A DNA stretch of 64,000 nt from Sepioteuthis lessoniana. Lineage: Eukaryota; Mollusca; Cephalopoda; Myopsida; Loliginidae. The stretch is taken from NCBI GenBank assembly GCA_963585895.1, contig CAUZXS010002528.1:1-64000 (forward strand), in the 5' to 3' direction. Made by a program: the position numbers and the translations under genes. Positions 46,903 through 57,690 of this stretch are shown here, piece by piece; positions within the stretch are counted from its first letter, which is position 1, and each line of letters begins with the position of its first letter. A model generated the notes under the pieces. The model did not search any database. It worked only from the letters and a program-made list of their open reading frames with translations, and was not told the DNA's origin.

Positions 46903-48243
46903 GGGTCATGGTTATCTTTCGATGGCTGTTTTATTCTCTTCTATAGAAGCCACTCTTATAGAGGAGCAGCAGTAGTTCCCCGATCGAACTGTCGATCCAG
47001 AGCGAAAAGTCGTCAAACAACCCAAAATCGACAACATATTTAGAAAAAACCAAAATGGCTTCCGAAGAAATAGATCTACGACCTCACAAATATTAACCAT
47101 CCGCAGAATCCTTGAAGGTGTACGGGCAAAGAACCTACAAGCGACATTAATATTTGTCGACTTTACCAAGGCTTTCGACTCCATTCTCAGAGGAAAGATG
47201 GAACAAATCCTACTAGCGTACGGCATACCTAAAGAAACCGTAGCGGCAATAACGATTCTCTATAGAAACACTAAAGCAAAAGTACGATCACCAGATGGAG
47301 ACACAGAATACTTCGACATTGTAGCAGGAGTACTACAAGGGGACACGCTGGCTCCGTATCTCTTTATCATTTGTCTAGACTACGTACTTAGAACATCGAT
47401 TGACAAAATCAAAGAGAATGGCTTCGAACTGACGAAGAAAAGAAGCAGAAGATACCCCGCAACAACAATTACCGACGCCGACTACGCCGATGACATAGCA
47501 ATACTGGCAAATACACCTGACCAAGCCGAAACACTTCTGCATAGTTTGGAACGAGCAGCAGCAAGCATAGGCCTCCATGTTAATGCACACAAAACGGAAT
47601 ATATGTGCTATAACCAAACGGGGGACATCTCCACTCTAGAAGGAACCCCTCTTAAACTAGTAGACAAATTCACGTACCTAGGAAGCAGCGTCGAATCAAC
47701 TGAAAAGGACATCGAAACGAGGTTAACGAAAGCATGGACAGCTATCAATAGGCTATCGACTATATGGAAATCAGACCTAACCGATAAAATGAAACGCAGT
47801 TTCTTCCAGGCAGCGATCACATCGATACTGCTATATGGATGCACTACATGGACGCTAACAAAACGGCTGGAGAAGAAACTAGATGGCAATTACACAAGAA
47901 TGCTGCGTGCAATCCTGAACAAGTCCTGGCAGCAACACCCCACAAGACACCAACTGTACGGCCACCTGCCCCCTATCACGAAAACTATTCAAGTTAGGCG
48001 AACCAGACATGCAGGACATTGCTGGAGAAGCAGAGATGAACTCATAAGAGATGTACTCTTATGGATCCCCACACACGGCCGCGCAAAAGCAGGACGACCA
48101 GCACGAACGTACATTCAGCAGCTATGTGAGGATACAGGTTGTTGTCCTGAAGACCTACCTAGGGCGATGAACGATAGGGAGGAGTGGCGAGAGAGGGTCA
48201 GGGATATCCGTGCTGCCAGCACGATATGATGATGATGATGATG
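46903..48243 (+). mobile_element. 5'-truncated RTE-type LINE with 15-bp target-site duplication
   Basis: The unit is bracketed by a perfect 15-bp direct repeat, ATAAATAAAGAGTGT, at 46888-46902 and 48244-48258. That is the signature of target-primed reverse transcription. The 3' end is a short (ATG)n tail instead of poly(A), as is usual for the RTE group. GC content is visibly higher than in the flanks. The endonuclease domain and 5' end are missing, so this is a 5'-truncated copy. The perfect duplication and the open frame suggest a recent insertion. Confidence 0.9.
46976..48229 (+). CDS. Reverse transcriptase fragment of the RTE-type LINE
   Basis: An uninterrupted frame follows an in-frame TAG at 46973; the first ATG inside it is at 47198, giving 343 residues. 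Reverse transcriptase motifs appear in order: NQNGFR before motif A; FVDFTKAFDS (motif A aspartate) near 47154; GVLQGDTLAPYLF (motif B); YADD at 47483-47494 (catalytic aspartates); HKTEYM (motif D); and FTYLGS (motif E). The C-terminal region carries a conserved HAGHCWR segment and ends in IRAAST just before the (ATG)n tail. The N-terminal fingers and the whole AP endonuclease are absent, so this copy cannot be autonomous. The ATG at 47198 is internal to the domain and is not a natural start. A decayed second copy of the 3' end lies at 58630-58905. Confidence 0.9.
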   Translation, partial: FPDRTVDPERKVVKQPKIDNIFRKNQNGFRRNRSTTSQILTIRRILEGVRAKNLQATLIFVDFTKAFDSILRGKMEQILLAYGIPKETVAAITILYRNTKAKVRSPDGDTEYFDIVAGVLQGDTLAPYLFIICLDYVLRTSIDKIKENGFELTKKRSRRYPATTITDADYADDIAILANTPDQAETLLHSLERAAASIGLHVNAHKTEYMCYNQTGDISTLEGTPLKLVDKFTYLGSSVESTEKDIETRLTKAWTAINRLSTIWKSDLTDKMKRSFFQAAITSILLYGCTTWTLTKRLEKKLDGNYTRMLRAILNKSWQQHPTRHQLYGHLPPITKTIQVRRTRHAGHCWRSRDELIRDVLLWIPTHGRAKAGRPARTYIQQLCEDTGCCPEDLPRAMNDREEWRERVRDIRAASTI

Positions 48244-48259
48244 ATAAATAAAGAGTGTT

Positions 48260-49278
48260 CATTATCAGTGAGAGTATATATATCCAAGTTAGAATAGTGT
48301 AAAGTCAACAACACTTGGTGACTGTCAGTTTCTCATCTATGCAACCAACTAAACAAGATGAAAAACTGAGTCACTAAGTGCCATTGACCGTGTCTATACT
48401 ATCCTAAAATATATATAATTTGGAAAAAAATGGTCCATTTAAGGTCAAACATAGTTACTTCCTGAACAAACTAATGTATATTTATGTATCTATATATAAC
48501 TAAAAAACTTACAATGATTTATAGGTATTATTAATAATAAATTATAATCAATGTTTTTGTTTTTCTTATTCAATAGTCCATAATAGTTGTTTCATGTTCA
48601 ATATAATCATTCAAATGTATGTCACAATATTAATATAGCTGTACTTTTATTTTTTATATTGAGCATAACTCAGTGACAATCATCAGATGTGGTTTGTATG
48701 AATCAAGAGTTATTAATATTAATCTTACTTTTTAATATTATTATATTTACACTTTTAGTACATTTTACCATTTTTGTGTATCGAACACTTATCTTTAACC
48801 GATTTTATGGCTGTTTTAGTTCCTATCAAATAGAGAGAGAGAGAGAGAGAGAAAGTAAACAGCCAAGTAAAAACTAAAAAGTGTTTGCTACACCTTAAAT
48901 AAAGCAATATGCAATTAACATCAAAACTCACAAAAATTTTCCAAATACTTAAGTTTTACAAAACTATCAGGTAGGCAGCAAAATGGAATTACAAGCAATG
49001 AACCTAACCTAGTATGTATGTAGATAGTCAATGGAGATTTCTATATATATATATTTTTTTTTTTTTTTGATTATTTTCTTTTTACATATAGCACATTCAT
49101 GCTATAAATTTGGTTATTTTGGAATTTTTTGTTTGTTTAAATTTTCAAAGCAAAAATTTTACATAAATTTAAAAAGGCTATTTTAGTTACTTCATTAAAG
49201 AAATATTCATTCCATTTTATTTTGCTGCCTACATGATCGAGATTCATGAATCCTAAATAAGAGGAACATTTTGTGAGT
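48260..49278. other. AT-rich DNA between LINE and mariner
   Basis: A GA microsatellite at 48833-48852 and T runs near 49060 are the only structure noticed. Confidence 0.55.
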
Positions 49279-49334
49279 TATATATATATATATATATATA
49301 TATACATACATACACACGTGTGTGTGTGTGTGTG
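49279..49334. repeat. (TA)n(TACA)n(GT)n compound microsatellite
   Basis: Three adjacent simple repeats about 30 bp outside the full-length mariner. Confidence 0.95.
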
Positions 49335-49363
49335 CATAATCATAACTCAGTAAAAACTGTATA

Positions 49364-50655
49364 TACAAGGAGCACACAATAAGTTTGCAGACTTTTTTCG
49401 TATGGGCACTTTTATTGATAGTACACACATGAAACTCTAGTCCCCTTCAAAGTAATCTCCTCCAGCTGCAATGCACTTGTTGTACCGTTCCAACAACTTC
49501 TGGAAGGCCCTATAAAAGTCCTCTTGTGTGAGCGTGTCAATGACCTTCGTTACAGATTCTTTCATCTCAATTGTCTCATTATGACAGCCTGTAAGTTTTT
49601 CCTTGAGCTTAGGGAATAAGCAAAAGTCACAGGGAGCAAGGTCTGGACTATAGGGAGGCTGAGGAACTGTCTTGATGCCCATCTTGGTCAAATAGTTTGT
49701 GACAAGGATGGAGTTGGGGACTGGTGCATTGTCCTGGTGGAAATGCCACTGACCTGATTTGAAGAGTGCTGGCCTCTTCCGACGGAATCTCTTCCTGAAC
49801 TACCTTAAAACCTCAACATAGTATTCCTTGTTGACTATCTGTCCAGTGGGAACCCAGTGCATGTAGATCCTGCTAGTGCTGTCCAAAAAAGGCATCATCA
49901 AAAGTTTGTGGGTGGATTTGCTCTGTCTGGCCTTCTTGGGTCTGGGAGAGCAGCATGCTTCCACTGGGGACTGTCTCTTGGTCTCTGGGTCATAGCAGTA
50001 GATCCAGCTTTCATCGCAAGTCACCACAGCATCAAGAACTGCGGGATCTGAATTGATCAGCTTGACCATCTCCCTGCTGTCATGATGTCTTTCTTTCTGA
50101 TCTTCTCTTAGCACCCTTGGGACAAACTTCGCACAAATCTTCCGCATCTTCAGTTCCTCGCAAATAATTGTATGTAAAGTTCCAACACTAACATCAAACT
50201 GTGCACTTATTGTCTCTATAGACACATGACGAACCTTATCCATGAAATTCTTTATCTGGCCAATCAACTATGAGTGGCTGACTTCCTTACTCCTCCAACA
50301 CCTCTCATCATCCCTCACAGACTCCCTGCCTTCTTTGAATTTCTTATGCCACTCAAAAACTGATGTTCAATTCATGCAAGATGGTCTAAAAGCAGTCTGA
50401 AACATTCCATACGTTTCTGTGGCATTTTTTCCAAGTTTAAAACAGAATTTTATTGCATATCATTCTTCTAAAGTGTCCTCACGGCCAGATTGCATTTTTG
50501 AAATTGCTGCTGGAGCTGTTGATTTGAACCTGAAATCAAAAAAATTGTTCAGTCATCTCATAAGATGTATAGCAATAACATAGTGAATTTTCAAGAGTCT
50601 ACGACAATTTTAAATGCCTGTACAAAAAATGTCTGGAAACTTATTGAAGACAGTA
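49364..50655 (-). mobile_element. Full-length mariner transposon
   Basis: The element is about 1.29 kb, the usual mariner length, and is flanked by TA dinucleotides at 49364-49365 and 50654-50655. The terminal inverted repeats share the core CAATAAGTTT, CAGAC and a TTTTT run. They read CAATAAGTTTCCAGACATTT at the transposase 5' end and CAATAAGTTTGCAGACTTTT at the 3' end. It carries one transposase gene (49437-50495), broken only by stop codons. A deleted relative sits at 36577-37456. Confidence 0.92.
49437..50495 (-). pseudogene. Mariner DD34D transposase, disrupted by four premature stops
   Basis: Read from the ATG at 50495 the frame covers 352 codons and ends at the expected GGDYFEGD terminus with no frameshift. 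It is interrupted by four stop codons: two TGA where CGA (Arg) is expected, one TAG where CAG is expected in the linker before LIGQ, and TAG at 49800-49802 just after EVLR. Domains in order: N-terminal helix-turn-helix region (FEWHKKFKEGR); second helix-turn-helix (ETISAQFDVSVGTLH); catalytic VVTCDESW (first Asp); HQDNAP (second Asp); and PYSPDLAPCDF (third Asp). The spacing between the second and third Asp is 34 residues, which defines the mariner DD34D class. At least three of the stops look like C-to-T changes, consistent with decay by deamination. Confidence 0.93.
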
Positions 50656-50699
50656 GTGAATATAAGATTTTTTACTAGAGTAACATACTAAAAATGCTC

Positions 50700-50920
50700 T
50701 TAGAGAAGAAATCAATTTTCAGTCCAGTTTGCAACCCACTGATAATTTTGTGGGGATATGCATTTAAACAAATGTCATTTTCAAATCACCAAAATTCTTG
50801 ACATAATGAGGATAACTAATGTAAATTAGAAATCTTCATGTTACCATAGATAGAAGCATCAATATCAAATATATCAAGCTCACTATAAAATAATGAGAAA
50901 TTCCTTAATTATGGTAATAA
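50700..50920. repeat. Family B repeat
   Basis: GTCCAGTTTGCAACCCACTG, GGATATGCATTTAAACAAAT, GAGGATAACTAATG and AGAAGCATCAATATC appear in family order. It lies immediately beside the full-length mariner. Confidence 0.65.
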
Positions 50921-51293
50921 AGTGAATATGTCTTGTGTATGATTCTATGAGAATGGAATTTCTAATTACTCAGTAGTGAGACAGTTGCTAAAACCAATTA
51001 CCAATACTAAGCTTAACTTTAGCCCAAGGAGTACTCTGTGAGGATTAAAGCTACTACTGAGTAGTAATAATTTCTGAGTTCAGTTTACTCTAAAGGAGAA
51101 GAAAGCAATATTTTCTAATGTTAAACTGCAAAGATCTGCCATGGAATTTTCACGGGTATTAGGGGTTTAAAAATATATTACTATAGATAAAATAATGATT
51201 ATATACTAAGTCGAGTTTAATTTTAAAACACGACTAGAAGTATAGGGCATCCAATAAGTATTTAACTCACTCCTCAGTAGGTATTGATCTACA

Positions 51294-51520
51294 AGAGTAT
51301 GTATTTATTTACTTTGCCAGAAATAGGATGTGATACAAGATAAATTTTCAAGAAGAGTAAAGTTGGTTTGAATGAAGAATTTTCCTTTTCCTACACTGGT
51401 TGGCAAACCATTCCTAAAGAAACTATTCTGCCTATTTACCAATACCTAAGGATTTGAACATTGGTAGCCAATTCTATTTCCTACAATGATAACACTAAGC
51501 TACAAAGAGTAACTTGTTAA
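51294..51520 (-). mobile_element. SINE-1
   Basis: TTTATTTACTTTGCCAGAAA and AAAGTTGGTTTGAATGAAGA lead into TTTTCCTTTTCCTACACTGG. The body is shortened. Confidence 0.72.
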
Positions 51521-51524
51521 CCTT

Positions 51525-53445
51525 TACACTATGACAAGATATTCAATAGTTATTTATCAAGCTTAGCTTAGTGGTGGCTTTATAGGAACGATTTGAGAGA
51601 TCAACTTAGCTTGATCATGTATATAAAGCACATAGTACTGTGGAATAATGAATTTGATCCTTACTGATTTGCAAAGCCAACATGCTAACAATAACACCAT
51701 TATAAATTGCCAATATTTAGTTTTTTGGGGCCCAAAGTTATCTGTCTGGATCACTCAATGAGAATGAAACTCATTACTCAGTTACACTGTGAGTAATTTT
51801 CTAAATATATTACTTGTCCCCCAACTTCAGTGAGAGTAGGAGAGAGCCTATTGAGAAGTAAGTGTACTATAGAAGAGAAGAAAGTACAAGAATGTTAGGC
51901 TAGTATCCTTATCTATTTTTCTGTAGGCTTATCTCGAATCTAATGCTGATAAGGTGTAACTCAAATCTTTGCTTCTAGACTGATGATAACAGAAAAACCT
52001 GTTTGATATAAGATAATAAATAATGGGAACCAAAAGTTCAACAGAACTTGTCCTATCATCTAAAAATCAGACCCTCAAGATTATACCCAAAAGAAAAAAA
52101 ATGTTTAAACCCTTTCACTGTTATGTGCAACTGTAGTTGAATTCTTAAAGCCAAATCATTCATTTATCATCAGATTCCTCGCACTGAGAGATATGCAAAT
52201 ATAGTCAAATTTTATGCACTATTTACTGGTTTGTATTTTCTACTTGATAAGGAATTTTAGTTTTCTTATTAGGATGTGACACAAGGTCAATTTTTTAAGT
52301 GGAGTGCTGCTAGTTTGAATTCAGAGTTTTCCTTCACCTAAACTTATTTCAGATTTTATTCTGACAACTTTATGACATTATTTTAAATTATATTTCAAAA
52401 CTAGTGAAGCTGCTCACAGAATTCAAGAAATGGAAGAATATCTAACTATCTAGAACTGATTTAAGTGTTTTAAGGGTGGTAACTTGTCCTATGAAATAAT
52501 GCCTTGAAGTGGATTACATTAATATGATGTTTTTAAATATATTGTAGAGGAGGAAGTGATTGTCAGAAATCAAAAAGTTGGAACTATCAATCCATACTAA
52601 ATGTAGAGCATGACAAAATTCTTATAAAAAAAACTCTCGTAACATTCCCTACAAACTCCTGACTAAAAAATGAAAATAGTTTTGATCCACCAGAATAAAA
52701 ATCCTCCCTATGGTCTATTTCTGCTCAAATATTGCTTTTAGATTTTGCAATGCTCAATCAAGAAATAGTCAGTGACTACATACAGGTCATAACAAGTGAC
52801 AAAGTTTAACCTTATATTCAAATAAATGGCATAGTTTTTGATTTTCTAGATCCTTATAAAATTATTAAAGGATTTATGTATAATAAAGTAACTGTGTTTT
52901 ATGCAATATTCCATTTAAACCTATCATCAATTAGACTAGAATAATTCCTCTTCATAACACCTAAGAGTAATGGAGGTTATTTGGCTGCATCTATCTTCTT
53001 GTCAAGTGATATGCAACAGGTTGGACTAGGTTACAGGGTACCATACCAGTAGCAAAAGGGCAATTTCTGAGCTTTGAAAAAAAAAAAAAAAAAAAGCAAA
53101 ATCAGTTTGTCTTCACGGCTCCAATTATGTTTTGGAATCAATTATTTGTCTTCTAAATAGGTTGCCAATTAAGTCTAAAGAGAATGTATAGAGAAGGCAG
53201 GAATATTCAAAATATTACAAATACCTTAAATACAGGCAAATTAATATCCAAAATTTTTAAAGTAAATATACATAATGCTCTATGTTAAAAAACAGATATA
53301 TTTTATTAAAAAATAAATAAGAATAATATCTACTTTTATCACATCAGCAGACAATTTAAAGATTAAAGCAATTAAGAATATTGTCATAATTTTCATCTGT
53401 TTGTATTTATCCAAACTATCTGCTACCAGTAGGCTGCAATAATTT
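51525..53445. other. Largely unassigned AT-rich DNA
   Basis: Contains a SINE-1 end (52250-52345), an A19 run near 53076 and possible tRNA-like traces near 51770. No coding evidence. Confidence 0.5.
52250..52345 (-). mobile_element. SINE-1 terminal fragment
   Basis: GATGTGACACAAGGTCAATT and GCTAGTTTGAATTCAGAGTT are the reversed SINE-1 3' end. Confidence 0.65.
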
Positions 53446-53449
53446 TTAA

Positions 53450-53525
53450 GCACATAAAGCTGCTCTGAATTAAGAGTTTTCCTTCTAGTAGAACAATTGC
53501 CATACCAAGGCTAAAGAGACCAGTC
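53450..53525 (-). mobile_element. SINE-1 fragment
   Basis: TTAAGAGTTTTCCTTCTAGT followed by GCCATACCAAGGCTAAAGAG matches the SINE-1 centre in reverse. Confidence 0.7.
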
Positions 53526-53529
53526 TGGA

Positions 53530-54030
53530 TTCCCACAAACCCCTCCATCACAAGCTGGATGCAACAAAAGGTCAATTTTTAAACATAGTACAATGGTCTA
53601 ACCAAGCCATTGGCCCATTGGTTAGAGTGTTCGCCAATGGCATAGGAGATTGGGGTTCAATCCCAGGTCATGTCATAACAAAGACTCAAAAAAATGGTAT
53701 TTGATTCCACCTTGCTTAACACTCAGCATTATATGGTACAAATCAAGGGTAAAGTGGAGCAATCCAGAAAATGGAGTAGCACCCTCCCTTACACCTTGGT
53801 ATAGTAGCTATTGAAAAGGGAGAATACAGTCGCCAACTTTACTCACAATGGTTTAAACTTTTTTTTTTTTTCTTGTCTGAGAGAGTCCTAAGTCAAGCCT
53901 ACGGTTCATACAAAGTTGAGAGAAAGATTCATACCTTTCTCAAAGGCATTAGCTGAAAGTGAAATGCAAATATAGCTTCACATAAAATTTGAACTCAACT
54001 CACCATTCATCTGTTAATGTTGATCTCTAC
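53530..54030 (-). mobile_element. SINE-1 split by SINE-2
   Basis: The 3' end of SINE-1 (complement of the AGGGGTTGGG-type end, then GGTCAATTTTTAAACATAGT) lies at 53530-53596. The remainder (CATACCTTTCTCAAAGGCATTAG) lies at 53852-54030, after the SINE-2 insertion. Confidence 0.8.
53597..53844 (+). mobile_element. SINE-2, tRNA-derived, with 7-bp target-site duplication
   Basis: The duplication ACAATGG is at 53590-53596 and 53845-53851. The head is tRNA-like: A-box-like TGGCCCATTGGTTAGAG and a perfect B box GGTTCAATCCC. The body ends AGTCGCCAACTTTACTCAC. It sits inside a minus-strand SINE-1 (about 53530-54030), whose sequence resumes directly after the duplication. Confidence 0.92.
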
Positions 54031-54307
54031 ATTAAAAAGGTTTTATCTTCAGATTAAAGTAAATATACAAATATACTGTTCCATGTTAAACAGATATATT
54101 CATAAAGCAAAAAATACTTTTATTCTCATCTGCTGGTAATTTAAAGGTTAAAGCTATTAACAATGCTGTCATCATTTTCATCTTTGAATGCTGATCTTAA
54201 CATTTACTTTTATTCATCTCTCACAAACACTTTATAAAGAATAAAATAATGATAGCAAAATATATGCTTGTCTAATCAAATACTGATTACTGGCTTGCAA
54301 TTGCTAC

Positions 54308-55393
54308 TGTGACGCGAAAACTTTACTTTTATCCCAGAATGAGGTTTTATTTTTGCACGTGTGAAGACGGGCCAGGTTGGCACTTGATCCCTTATAGAAT
54401 AAGTCCTCGTTCAGAGTCTTTCTCTCAGGTATATAAGAACTGGCATATTATGTGAGGGATTAATTTAGGGCTAGACTGACCGCTGCTGGCAAGGGGTTCC
54501 AAATTTCACACTATCCACACACCCACCAGGTCGCTTTCCTTCCTCCCCCTAGACAATGGAAGATATGGACCTCTAGGTTGAGAAGTAATAATATTATGTT
54601 GTAGTAGTCGGCAACTCTGGTTTCCCATGTGATATTTTTAAGGAATTAATAGGACAACTCTAAGCAAGATAACATAAGGCGAATAGAAGCTGAAAAGGAA
54701 GCATGAAGTAACAAATTCGTCGAAGATACGGCAAAGAACAACTTAGACCACGTGGTAACATAAAAATACATCAATCCTTTACTATACAAAGAGATACACT
54801 TTGAAAGTGTCAAATATATAATAAATGGACAGTCCACGAATATAAATGTCTTTTCTTGACTTCTGTTTTTCTTCAAATTGAGAGAGAGAGAGGGTATACA
54901 AAATTTGGTATAAAGGAGAAATAGCCCCAAAGTTACTTATCTTATTTTTCGACGGGGTTCCACTGGAGAATCTTTCTTCTTTCATGGGCTAATAGACTTT
55001 AAGCTATTTTTAATACTGGCTGGAAGAACTTGGGTCCCTCGTGTCTCAGATATTCTTTTGTCTTCTTCACCCGGAGTACTTGGCTTTTGGTTCTGTCTCC
55101 CACGAACCCTGCCCAAACAACTGACTTTTTTCTTTTCTATTTCCGCTGACGGGAGGGAGTTCCCACTTCCGTTTTAGGGTCCCAGCCAATCGTTTGGCTT
55201 TTACCTTCCTCCCGCCCTGGTCAGGCGATTTTGTTAGGGCTACTAGATATCACCCAAGTCAGGTTACTGAGTACAAACATCTGTTGGTCTTCACCCCGAC
55301 CTACATTCTTTCTTAACGGTTTGCCACTGTTCATTCCGACGGGAGGATAGTATTAATCTTATTTCTATCGTCTCTGTGGGATATCACGTGACA
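54308..55393. mobile_element. Solo LTR of an LTR retrotransposon
   Basis: The 1086-bp unit begins TGTGACGCGA and ends TCACGTGACA, short imperfect inverted termini (TGT...ACA) characteristic of LTRs. It is flanked by the 4-bp direct repeat CTAC at 54304-54307 and 55394-55397. GC content is clearly higher than in the surroundings. A TATA-like box (TATATAAG) lies at 54430-54437 if read on the plus strand, and AATAAA-like signals follow near 54820. No gag or pol sequence and no second LTR were seen, so this is a solo LTR left by recombination. A Gypsy-type origin is a guess from the 4-bp duplication. Confidence 0.75.
54430..54437 (+). promoter_or_regulatory. TATA-like box in the solo LTR
   Basis: TATATAAG follows a pyrimidine-rich stretch about 120 bp inside the LTR, a reasonable U3 promoter position. 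No transcript evidence is available, so orientation and activity are inferred. Confidence 0.35.
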
Positions 55394-55399
55394 CTACCT

Positions 55400-56230
55400 T
55401 GTAGGTTTATGCCACTTTAGGCAACAGTGATGGGCTGGGAACCTGTGGCCTTCTAAACCATCAAGTGCAACCTTTCATGGTCTTGTTGAAACCCCAATTA
55501 AGATTACTCACCTTTAATCTAGAAGTTAATAATATTTCAATACTTTCTCATAAAAAGTTAGTAAAGTATTTCATCCTTTTTCTTTTTTGAGTAGATTTAA
55601 TTAAATTTAAATGAAGGTATAAACTAGAAGGGTACTTTGTCCAGAATACTTCAATGAGGAAATATCTGCATTAATGTATCAAAAAAGAATTCAAAAATAA
55701 AAAAAAATCCTATAGAAATATAATACTTGAATTCATGATCCAATTAAGACTTAATTTCAATCATTATCTTCATTTTGTTTTTTTTTAACTAAACAAGTAC
55801 ATTTAAAAACTAATTTTTCAAAACTATATAAGTCACCAACCTTCTATATTTCTTTAGATTTTCCCTCTCCCAACCATTAAGATAATGACTTATGACATTT
55901 TGCCTATGTATAATTTTGAAGACTAAAATGTACTGTTCAGTAAAAGAAGAAAGGGAAGTAAATGACTGAAACTTACTCTCATCTCGACCGTGAATGTAAG
56001 TAATAGATTCATACATAATTTTTTTTTTTTATATTACTACTGCAGACATTTCCTCAGTAGGATATTTTGAACAAGTAACACTAAAAGTTTAAACTTTAGA
56101 TTTTCTTGTAAGCATGTATTATGTTTAGCCTAATAATAATAATAAATTTCAATGTGGCCTTTAAACATGAAATAGTTTCTCATCCATGCAATAACTACAA
56201 CTCAATAAGGATTAAAGACATCAGCAGCAG
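55400..56230. other. DNA downstream of the solo LTR
   Basis: CAGTGATGGGCTGGGAACCT near 55425 resembles the end of a hAT-type element, but no partner end was found. The rest is AT-rich and featureless. Confidence 0.4.
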
Positions 56231-56234
56231 GGCA

Positions 56235-56288
56235 GCATCTGATGAAGTCTGAGGGAGACAGCATCTGATGAAGTCTCTGAGGGAGACA
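56235..56288 (+). repeat. Short tandem duplication
   Basis: GCATCTGATGAAGTCT..GAGGGAGACA occurs twice in direct succession (26 and 28 bp); the second unit has an extra CT. Confidence 0.85.
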
Positions 56289-56629
56289 AATCCAAAAGAA
56301 TCAATAGTACAACCACTAGCATGCTGGTTAACAGATGACATCAGGAAACTAGTCAGTTGTCACTGTGGGACAGCTTCCTTATCTACTAAACATGTTACAC
56401 TCCTGTGCACCACTTAGCATAGGATTTAGAAGTATAGAGATGCTGGAGCTGCAACATTGTCTTTCATATTACTAAGGCAAGCATGTTTAAAGTAAGATTT
56501 ACCACACTTAAGTCACTTTATGGCCCAGAAAGAAGTAATGTATCATCAGGTAATGGTTACACATTCAATGAAGACATAAGCAGCAGGTGGTTTGGTGGTA
56601 TCTAAGGAAAATGGATCCAGAATGGCAGC

Positions 56630-56970
56630 TGTTTTTGTTTTCTTTAACTTTTCTTCTCCTAGATTGGTTCCCATACCAAGGCTAAAGATACCAGTCAACA
56701 TTTACCCAATGCCTCTGCTATAACACAAAGTTAATCTTTAAGCACAGTACAAATGGTTTAAATTCTCAGTTTTTTTCTTCTCCTAGACTGGTTGACATAC
56801 CAAGGCTGAAGTGCCCAGTCTGCTCTATTATTTACCCATAGCTGAGGGAAGATGAGTTGAATTCATGCCTTTTCCAAAAGCATTAACATAATGTAAAATG
56901 CAAACAGCCTAATCTACAATTTAAACTTAACTTACAATTCATTTGTTAATGAGGATATCTACATTAATCT
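56630..56970 (-). mobile_element. SINE-1, one copy with a partial duplicate
   Basis: TTCTCCTAGATTGGTTCCCA at 56650 and TTCTCCTAGACTGGTTGACA at 56778 show two overlapping starts, followed by one reversed body and CAAAAGCATTAACATAATG. Confidence 0.72.
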
Positions 56971-57034
56971 AAAGATAAAACCTTTTTAAAGTAAATATAT
57001 ACACTTACAGTTCCATGTTAAACAGATATATGAT

Positions 57035-57690
57035 TAAAAAAATTTTTTGCAGTTTTACTGTTTCTAGTAATCTTATCTAATACTCATAATTGGATCAAAA
57101 TTATATGGTTTCAAGTAACTAATAACAATACTTAGTAAACAATTATAGGTTAAAATAAGTAAGTAAAGTTAGCGACCATAGTCGAGGGTAACCCGAAGGC
57201 TCCCTTTTCGATAGCTACTACACCAATGTGTAGGGGAGGGCGCTACTCCTTCCCTGGATTGCTCTACTTTACCATTGATCCGTACCTTATAATGCTGAGT
57301 GTTAAGCAAGGAGGCATCAAGTACCATTTTTTGAGTCTTTGGTATGACTTGACCTGGGATTGAACCCAGGTCTCCCGGCCCATTGGCGAAATACAAACAA
57401 TTTGCCTATATTTAAATAGTTTGAAATATTACTATATGATATTATTAGTTTTATTCAATTATAATCATTTGTTGGTACATAGTTATATGGTTACACATTC
57501 TTATCTAATTATAATAATTTTCAAACAGATCTATCTAACCCATAGATGAGACCCTAACAGGTATTAAAACTGAGTTAGAATGGACTTGAGAGTAACAGCA
57601 ATGAAGAAATACTCCACTCCACTTTCCCCATTGCTCCACTGCCTCTTTTTTTGGAGGGTGAAAAGTGAAGGAACTTACCTCTCTGCATGG
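57035..57690 (+). repeat. Family A repeat split by SINE-2
   Basis: Array units (ATATGGTTTCAAGTAACTAA) before 57163 and after 57392 (CATAGTTATATGGTTACACA). The 3' domain begins ATCTAACCCATAGATGAGAC. Confidence 0.8.
57163..57392 (-). mobile_element. SINE-2, minus copy inside family A
   Basis: This is the reverse complement of the element at 53597-53844: GTAAAGTTAGCGACC at the tail and GGGATTGAACCC as the complement of the B box. The tRNA-like head is truncated at GCCCATTGGC. It separates two halves of a family A copy (57035-57690). Confidence 0.88.

Noticed and set aside
46912..47889. Minus-strand frames opposite the LINE
   Set aside because: They are shadows of the plus-strand reverse transcriptase, which has clear catalytic motifs.
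53613..53665. A possible tRNA gene at the SINE-2 head
   Set aside because: It has a perfect B box but lies within an element bounded by a target duplication, and no acceptor stem was found.
54300..55400. Promoter or first exon of the ANKRD28-family gene in this higher-GC block
   Set aside because: The block has LTR termini and a target duplication, and no ATG-led peptide resembling the family N-terminus was seen on the minus strand.
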